Source: JAUPVN01 sp964423475 (GTDB lineage Bacteria; Patescibacteriota; Saccharimonadia; Saccharimonadales; CAIOMD01). From it: a stretch of DNA of 10,122 nucleotides. This document shows, piece after piece, positions 6,687 through 10,122 of the stretch (the first letter of the stretch is position 1; each line of letters begins with the position of its first letter). Location: positions 1 through 10,122 of the forward strand of contig CAYRFD010000036.1 of assembly GCA_964423475.1 (NCBI GenBank), written 5' to 3'. The notes beneath the pieces were generated by a model. The model did no database searches. It saw only the letters and a program-made list of their open reading frames with translations, and had not been told where the DNA came from. A program made the position numbers and the translations under genes.

Positions 6687-8045
6687 ATGTCCAATACATT
6701 ACCTACAAGTACAAGTTTTACACCCAAAACGGATCTCATTAGTGAAGTTCCAGGTTTTACCAGGGCACAAGAATCACCAGCAACAAACGGTTCTGAGCGT
6801 GGGATAACTAAAGAAAGAATATTACATTTTTCAGAAAGAACTAAGTTAGGTGTAGAAGAATTAGCTATTTGTGGTGTTATTGATCTTAACCCAGCAGATC
6901 CCATAGATCCAAGGCCTGAGAGAGATGGGCAACCGGAGAGGATAATTATATTAGACGTTGGCTTTAAGTTAACTCCAGATGGTCGTTACGGGCCTTACGA
7001 TATTGACGGCAGCGGCGTTAAGCGTGTATTTGATAAACCCTACGTTCTTGTGAATGTGTCAACACATATAGGAGATGGGCCTCAAGAAAGTAGTGAACGC
7101 GTAGGTGCGAGGTACATTGAAATTGATGATAATGAGACAATAACACTTGGTAGAGATACCGTTGAAGGTAAGGATCTAGGTTTGGGCTCTAACCCTTATA
7201 TTTCACGCAGGCACGTTTCGGTTATTTTTGGTAAAGATGGGGTTATTACAATACAAGACCATTCATCTAATGGCTCGGCAATCCATGCACCAGGTGAACT
7301 GGTAGAAACGAGTGAAGTTAAATATGACTATACCCTTAGGGTGTCAGACTATGTTCATGATGTAGGCAAGGGTCATTTCTATACCTCAGAAATCGAAAAC
7401 CCGGGTTGGGGGTATGGTATGTATTCTGGTAGACCAATCATAGCCCGAGATACACCGATAAATCGCGGTGTATATCCTGTTGGTGGGTCGGGGGGTGAAG
7501 CAATAGTAATTGATGATGAACAATATCCCGACGCGCTAAATAAAGTTTATGATATGGTATTAAAGAGATTAAGAGCTTCAGAGCATAGTAGTACATCATT
7601 AAGAGGTATACGTAGAATCATGAGACCCAATTTAAATCCCGATTTAGAATCTAAGTTGCAAGCAGTATTCCTAATTGTATGTGAATCTCTTGACTATAAC
7701 TTAGATGCTACAAACTCGTTAGCGGCAAATGGTAAAAAAATTGATCTTGGCTACTATATAGACGAGGGTGTTGGCGTATGCCGTACGCAGGCGGTGCTTT
7801 CAGCATATATTGTAGAACGCATGATAAACGAGGGTTTGCTCAAGGGCAGTATCTCAATAGACAGAAGTAGCCAACGCGTTATTGATGGTTCAGGACACGC
7901 GTGGGCACGATTTACTGACGAAGACGGTAATGTATTTATTATCGATCCAGCTCAAAAATATGTTGGGCCAATAGAAAAATCTCCCGATAGTGGTTGGGAC
8001 TATCGCCGTACAGTAGATATTATTCGCGAGATTGCTGCGGTTTAA
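6687..8045 (+). CDS. FHA domain protein with C-terminal transglutaminase-like domain
   Basis: A 452-residue protein without signal peptide or transmembrane helix, so presumably cytoplasmic. Residues ~1-80 are polar and low in structure, followed by a strand-rich lead-in. The FHA domain (~130-225) carries the phosphothreonine-binding signature: LGRD (Arg156), ISRRH (Ser173, Arg175, His176) and DHSSNGS (Ser194, Asn195). A linker (~235-280) and a helical region (~283-350) lead to a papain-like transglutaminase core: Cys365 in GVGVCRTQAVLSAY, His404 in GHAWARF and Asp420 in FIIDPAQ, in the order and spacing of a Cys-His-Asp triad. The GVCR/GHAW context resembles EDR1/CTR1-type transglutaminase-like domains more than secreted transglutaminases. 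The enzyme could be a peptidase, a cross-linker or an acyltransferase guided to phosphorylated proteins. No Ser/Thr kinase is in the window. ATG 6687 has no Shine-Dalgarno but is well placed below a strong promoter. Domain calls are solid; function unknown. Confidence 0.85.
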   Translation: MSNTLPTSTSFTPKTDLISEVPGFTRAQESPATNGSERGITKERILHFSERTKLGVEELAICGVIDLNPADPIDPRPERDGQPERIIILDVGFKLTPDGRYGPYDIDGSGVKRVFDKPYVLVNVSTHIGDGPQESSERVGARYIEIDDNETITLGRDTVEGKDLGLGSNPYISRRHVSVIFGKDGVITIQDHSSNGSAIHAPGELVETSEVKYDYTLRVSDYVHDVGKGHFYTSEIENPGWGYGMYSGRPIIARDTPINRGVYPVGGSGGEAIVIDDEQYPDALNKVYDMVLKRLRASEHSSTSLRGIRRIMRPNLNPDLESKLQAVFLIVCESLDYNLDATNSLAANGKKIDLGYYIDEGVGVCRTQAVLSAYIVERMINEGLLKGSISIDRSSQRVIDGSGHAWARFTDEDGNVFIIDPAQKYVGPIEKSPDSGWDYRRTVDIIREIAAV

Positions 8046-8065
8046 TAAAATAAATAATACTATGT

Positions 8066-8338
8066 TTATAATACGGTGACTTCTATGCGAGGAACGGTTT
8101 TGCCAGTGTAGGTACGTTTTTTGCGTTTTGCAAAAGTTACTATGCCATCTTTGGCGGCATGTATGGTAAAGTTTCTGCTAATAAAAGTGCCTTTGCCAGC
8201 AAGTTTGGTTTGGCCAACTTGTCTTATAATAACTTGGCCTTTTTTTACAGCTTGGCCACCAAATAATTTAACACCAAGACGTTGGCCAGGGCTATCGTGA
8301 TTGTTTTTACTGGTTCCACCAGCTTTAACGTGGGACAT
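8066..8338 (-). CDS. rpmA: 50S ribosomal protein L27 (bL27)
   Basis: A 90-residue protein with the bL27 pattern: SHVKAGGTSKNNHDS at the N-terminus (the AHKKAGGSTRNGRDS equivalent that reaches toward the peptidyl-transferase centre), QRLGVKLFGGQ, VIIRQ and a basic C-terminal half. The N-terminus begins directly at the functional arm, without the cleavable extension removed by Prp in Firmicutes. L27 is normally encoded next to rplU (L21), but here it follows an RNA methyltransferase gene by 24 bases, and rplU is not in the window. It has a strong ribosome binding site, as expected for a highly expressed internal gene of an operon. It converges on the FHA gene with 20 bases between stops. Confidence 0.95.
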   Translation of the reverse strand: MSHVKAGGTSKNNHDSPGQRLGVKLFGGQAVKKGQVIIRQVGQTKLAGKGTFISRNFTIHAAKDGIVTFAKRKKRTYTGKTVPRIEVTVL

Positions 8339-8343
8339 AAATA

Positions 8344-8350
8344 CTCCTTA
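8344..8350 (-). promoter_or_regulatory. Shine-Dalgarno sequence of rpmA
   Basis: On the - strand this reads TAAGGAG, 5 bases before the ATG at 8336-8338. It is the best ribosome binding site in the window and fixes the L27 start. Confidence 0.8.
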
Positions 8351-8362
8351 TTTATGGGTTTA

Positions 8363-9535
8363 CTACTTTTTTTGCAACACAACTAATTGTCTGCCCACTA
8401 TTTGATCGGCTCGAGCATAGATCAAATCTTGTGGTTTTGCGTGCTTAAATTCTAGTTTATTGTACCCCAAGTTGTGCAGTTGGTCAAGTACTGGCAGCGT
8501 CATAAAGCGGCTGCCAACGTGCCAAGCAGGCACAGCCAAGCAAATACGCGTGCCAGATGTTATTTGTGTGGCAATATGGGCAAATATTTTTTTATGTAGC
8601 GTATTTACAGAACTTATAAGGCTTTGCATATCTGTAGGAGATGGAGCTTGGGTTAAGGGCCGGCCTAAATAGCTTTCAGATGCAATAATATTTATTGTTG
8701 GTTGCCAGTTGTAATTGGTGGCATCGCCTTGGTTTAGCGTAACGGTGTCTTTTACACTTGGTATTTTATTTTTTAGCCAATCTAAATTATCTTTAGAATA
8801 TTGTATCATTTTGGGTTCTATATCTGTTCCGTAAACGTTATAGCCCATTAAAAGAGCCTCTTGTAAAATTACCCCAGTGCCACAAAATGGGTCTAGCAGT
8901 GTTTGGTTTGGTTTGTGTGGGCCAGAAGCTAAATTAATAATGGTTTGGGCCAGTTTAGGTGGCAGCATGCCAACACGAGCGTCTCTTTTTGGCCTGGCCT
9001 GATCGCGCGCAGCGTAGGCCTCTATATTTTGTTCGTGAATGGTATGGGCAAGCTGTAAACTGCCATTTTGCTTAAAAATAATTAGCTCGGCACCGTTTTG
9101 CTTGGTTAGGCTATTGTGAATAATTTGGGCGCTACCAAGTGTTGGAGATGTATTTGGCACAACTCTTGCAGAATAGCCGTTTTTTTTGAGCGTTTTTTTA
9201 ACAGAAAGGCCTAATCTAAGCAGTTCTTGGCGAGATAATGTGCCAGAATAATCGCTAAAACCAAGTTTAATTTTGCCGGCGGTTTGGGCGGGGTATAGGT
9301 TAATAATAAACTTAGCACTGTATTTTTCTAAAGCCGGTAAAGACCGTGTAGCAGTTTGTGGAATAATATTTGCAAATTTTATAACAGAACCAACATTGTT
9401 TGGATTAAAAGGTAAATTAGTGTGATTAATTAACGCAAGATTATTTGTAATTGGCGTAATATTATTTGGCCCAATAAGGCTTTCTAGCTCTGCAAGGCCA
9501 ATGGCGGGTTGTCTACCTAAAATTGCAAGTATCAT
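8363..9535 (-). CDS. THUMP/TRM11-like RNA (guanine-N2) methyltransferase
   Basis: A 390-residue predicted SAM-dependent RNA methyltransferase. The N-terminal ~170 residues resemble the NFLD/THUMP RNA-binding region of TRM11/UPF0020 proteins: it opens with ILGRQPAIGLAELESL, and strand-helix repeats follow, with an NGYSARVVPN segment. A linker signature YAARDQARPKRDARVGMLPPKLAQ (parts at ~174-196) leads to a Rossmann methyltransferase domain. Motif I is DPFCGTG (215-221) and the acidic SAM-ribose residue lies in YGTDIEP (~235-241). The expected catalytic motif IV (N/D-PPY) is represented by SESYLG (286-291). TRM11-type enzymes make N2-methylguanosine at tRNA position 10; that substrate is plausible here but unproven. 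The ATG at 9533-9535 sits 9 bases from a perfect -10 box. The gene is first in a two-gene unit with rpmA and ends with TAG, the only non-TAA stop in the window. Confidence 0.83.
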   Translation of the reverse strand: MILAILGRQPAIGLAELESLIGPNNITPITNNLALINHTNLPFNPNNVGSVIKFANIIPQTATRSLPALEKYSAKFIINLYPAQTAGKIKLGFSDYSGTLSRQELLRLGLSVKKTLKKNGYSARVVPNTSPTLGSAQIIHNSLTKQNGAELIIFKQNGSLQLAHTIHEQNIEAYAARDQARPKRDARVGMLPPKLAQTIINLASGPHKPNQTLLDPFCGTGVILQEALLMGYNVYGTDIEPKMIQYSKDNLDWLKNKIPSVKDTVTLNQGDATNYNWQPTINIIASESYLGRPLTQAPSPTDMQSLISSVNTLHKKIFAHIATQITSGTRICLAVPAWHVGSRFMTLPVLDQLHNLGYNKLEFKHAKPQDLIYARADQIVGRQLVVLQKK

Positions 9536-9544
9536 AATGGCATT

Positions 9545-9550
9545 ATTATA
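9545..9550 (-). promoter_or_regulatory. -10 box of the methyltransferase-rpmA unit
   Basis: On the - strand this reads TATAAT and ends 9 bases before the methyltransferase ATG, so the message would be leaderless or nearly so. No convincing -35 is present (TAGTGT at 17 bases). Confidence 0.5.
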
Positions 9551-9596
9551 GCCCTAAACAGCGTAAAACACTACTGTATATTTAAATGTTTAAGCA

Positions 9597-9623
9597 TATT
9601 TTATTACTACTTGTAATAAAATA
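9597..9623. repeat. Perfect 11-bp inverted repeat in the divergent intergenic region
   Basis: TATTTTATTAC (9597-9607) and GTAATAAAATA (9613-9623) are exact reverse complements around the 5-base centre TACTT. Allowing one unpaired base, the stem extends by GC/GC (9594-9595 with 9624-9625). It lies between two divergent genes, so it does not act as a terminator for either. It covers the -35 position and touches the -10 box of the membrane-protein gene, as an operator would. Confidence 0.6.
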
Positions 9624-9632
9624 GCGTATAAT
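9604..9632 (+). promoter_or_regulatory. Promoter of the partial membrane-protein gene
   Basis: A perfect TATAAT (9627-9632) ends 12 bases before ATG 9645, giving a leader of only about 6 bases. The -35 position 17 bases upstream (9604-9609) lies inside the inverted repeat and does not match TTGACA, so the promoter may need an activator, or be -10 driven and repressed. Confidence 0.45.
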
Positions 9633-9644
9633 TTATAGCAGTTT

Positions 9645-10122
9645 ATGATATCGCACAAAGCAAAACTAATTATTAATATTGTTACTATTGTAGCTTTGCT
9701 AGTTTTAATAGCATTTTCTTGGTCTGATATAGTAAATGGCTTGCAAGAAATAGGTGGCGCAAATTGGTATGTTTTAGTACTTATGATTCCTATGCAAATT
9801 ATTAATTTTTTTGCTGTTGGGATGATTTATTATAGTTTTTTTAATAGTGATACAGACAGACATTTATATAAGCATATATCGCGCCGAAACATGCTTAGAG
9901 TGGCACTAGAGCTAAACTTTATTAATAACGTGTTCCCTAGTGGCGGGGTAGCCGGTTTTACATATTTGGGTTTTAGAATGAAGAATTTTGGTGTGCCGGT
10001 TGCACGTACAACACTTGCACAGTCGTTACGTTTTGGGCTTACTTTTATTAGCTTTTTAGTTTTGTTATTTATTGGTTTATTTATGCTAAGTTTTGGAGCA
10101 AATAGTAGTGGCGTAACTATAT
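9645..10122 (+). CDS. LPG-synthase-TM / UPF0104-type multi-spanning membrane protein (N-terminal part, 3' truncated)
   Basis: The frame runs open from ATG 9645 past the right edge; 159 residues are visible. Hydrophobic helices occupy about 8-26 (IINIVTIVALLVLIAFSW), 41-66 (VLVLMIPMQIINFFAVGMIYY) and 126-150 (FGLTFISFLVLLFIGLFMLSF). Between the second and third lies the family signature NNVFPSGGVAGFTYLGFRM (94-112), in which the Asn-x-x-x-Pro-Ser-Gly-Gly core matches the integral-membrane domain of lysylphosphatidylglycerol synthase (YbhN/AglD relatives). Members flip or synthesise modified lipids, but this fragment does not reveal a catalytic domain, so the substrate is unknown. There is no Shine-Dalgarno; a -10 box is close upstream. 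It is divergent from the methyltransferase gene across 109 bases. Confidence 0.8.
   Translation, partial: MISHKAKLIINIVTIVALLVLIAFSWSDIVNGLQEIGGANWYVLVLMIPMQIINFFAVGMIYYSFFNSDTDRHLYKHISRRNMLRVALELNFINNVFPSGGVAGFTYLGFRMKNFGVPVARTTLAQSLRFGLTFISFLVLLFIGLFMLSFGANSSGVTI

Noticed and set aside
1..10122. UGA recoded as glycine, as in Gracilibacteria/SR1
   Set aside because: All genes read full length with the standard code and none needs an internal TGA; stops are nine TAA and one TAG. The absence of TGA stops is too small a sample to mean recoding.
1..10122. CRISPR array, tRNA/rRNA gene, insertion sequence or prophage
   Set aside because: No spaced direct repeats, cloverleaf-like segments, transposase or integrase motifs or terminal repeats were seen on either strand.

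Overview
The window is an AT-rich, tightly packed bacterial segment with intergenic gaps of about 10 to 110 bases. Its content suggests a member of the Candidate Phyla Radiation (Patescibacteria), most likely Candidatus Saccharibacteria. The clues are ftsX followed by PcsB-like CHAP hydrolases, a FemA/B-type peptidyltransferase, an S41 processing protease, a single-receiver response regulator and a THUMP/TRM11-like methyltransferase. This placement is an inference from gene style and composition, not from a marker-gene tree. All recognisable stops are TAA except one TAG; the standard code reads through every gene.

Left part (1-3876, + strand): the C-terminal third of ftsX; a complete secreted coiled-coil/CHAP peptidoglycan hydrolase; an acidic, soluble protein of unknown family; and a second CHAP hydrolase with its own promoter. 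The two hydrolases are paralogues that share a 51-residue block without a single amino-acid difference. The second one is frameshifted inside the CHAP domain, between the catalytic Cys and His. By analogy with the streptococcal FtsEX-PcsB system, the hydrolases are probably the extracellular effectors controlled by FtsX during division.

Middle part (3877-6607): a FemA/B-like peptidyltransferase on the - strand is divergent from a membrane-anchored PDZ/S41 C-terminal processing protease on the + strand. A stand-alone CheY-like receiver follows. Cell-wall assembly, wall cleavage and envelope proteolysis are thus clustered.

Right part (6608-10122): a textbook promoter drives a 452-residue protein combining an FHA phosphothreonine-binding domain with a C-terminal transglutaminase-like Cys-His-Asp fold, the most unusual protein here. 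On the - strand lies a two-gene unit: a TRM11-like RNA methyltransferase, then ribosomal protein L27. Divergent from it, and cut by the window edge, is an LPG-synthase-TM/UPF0104-type membrane protein. Its promoter sits against a perfect 11-bp inverted repeat.

Several promoter-proximal genes have a -10 box only 6 to 13 bases before the ATG and no Shine-Dalgarno sequence. Two genes that follow another gene closely in the same direction (the first CHAP gene and rpmA) have good Shine-Dalgarno sequences. This looks like leaderless or near-leaderless initiation at transcription-unit starts. No tRNA, rRNA, CRISPR array, insertion sequence or convincing intrinsic terminator was seen.
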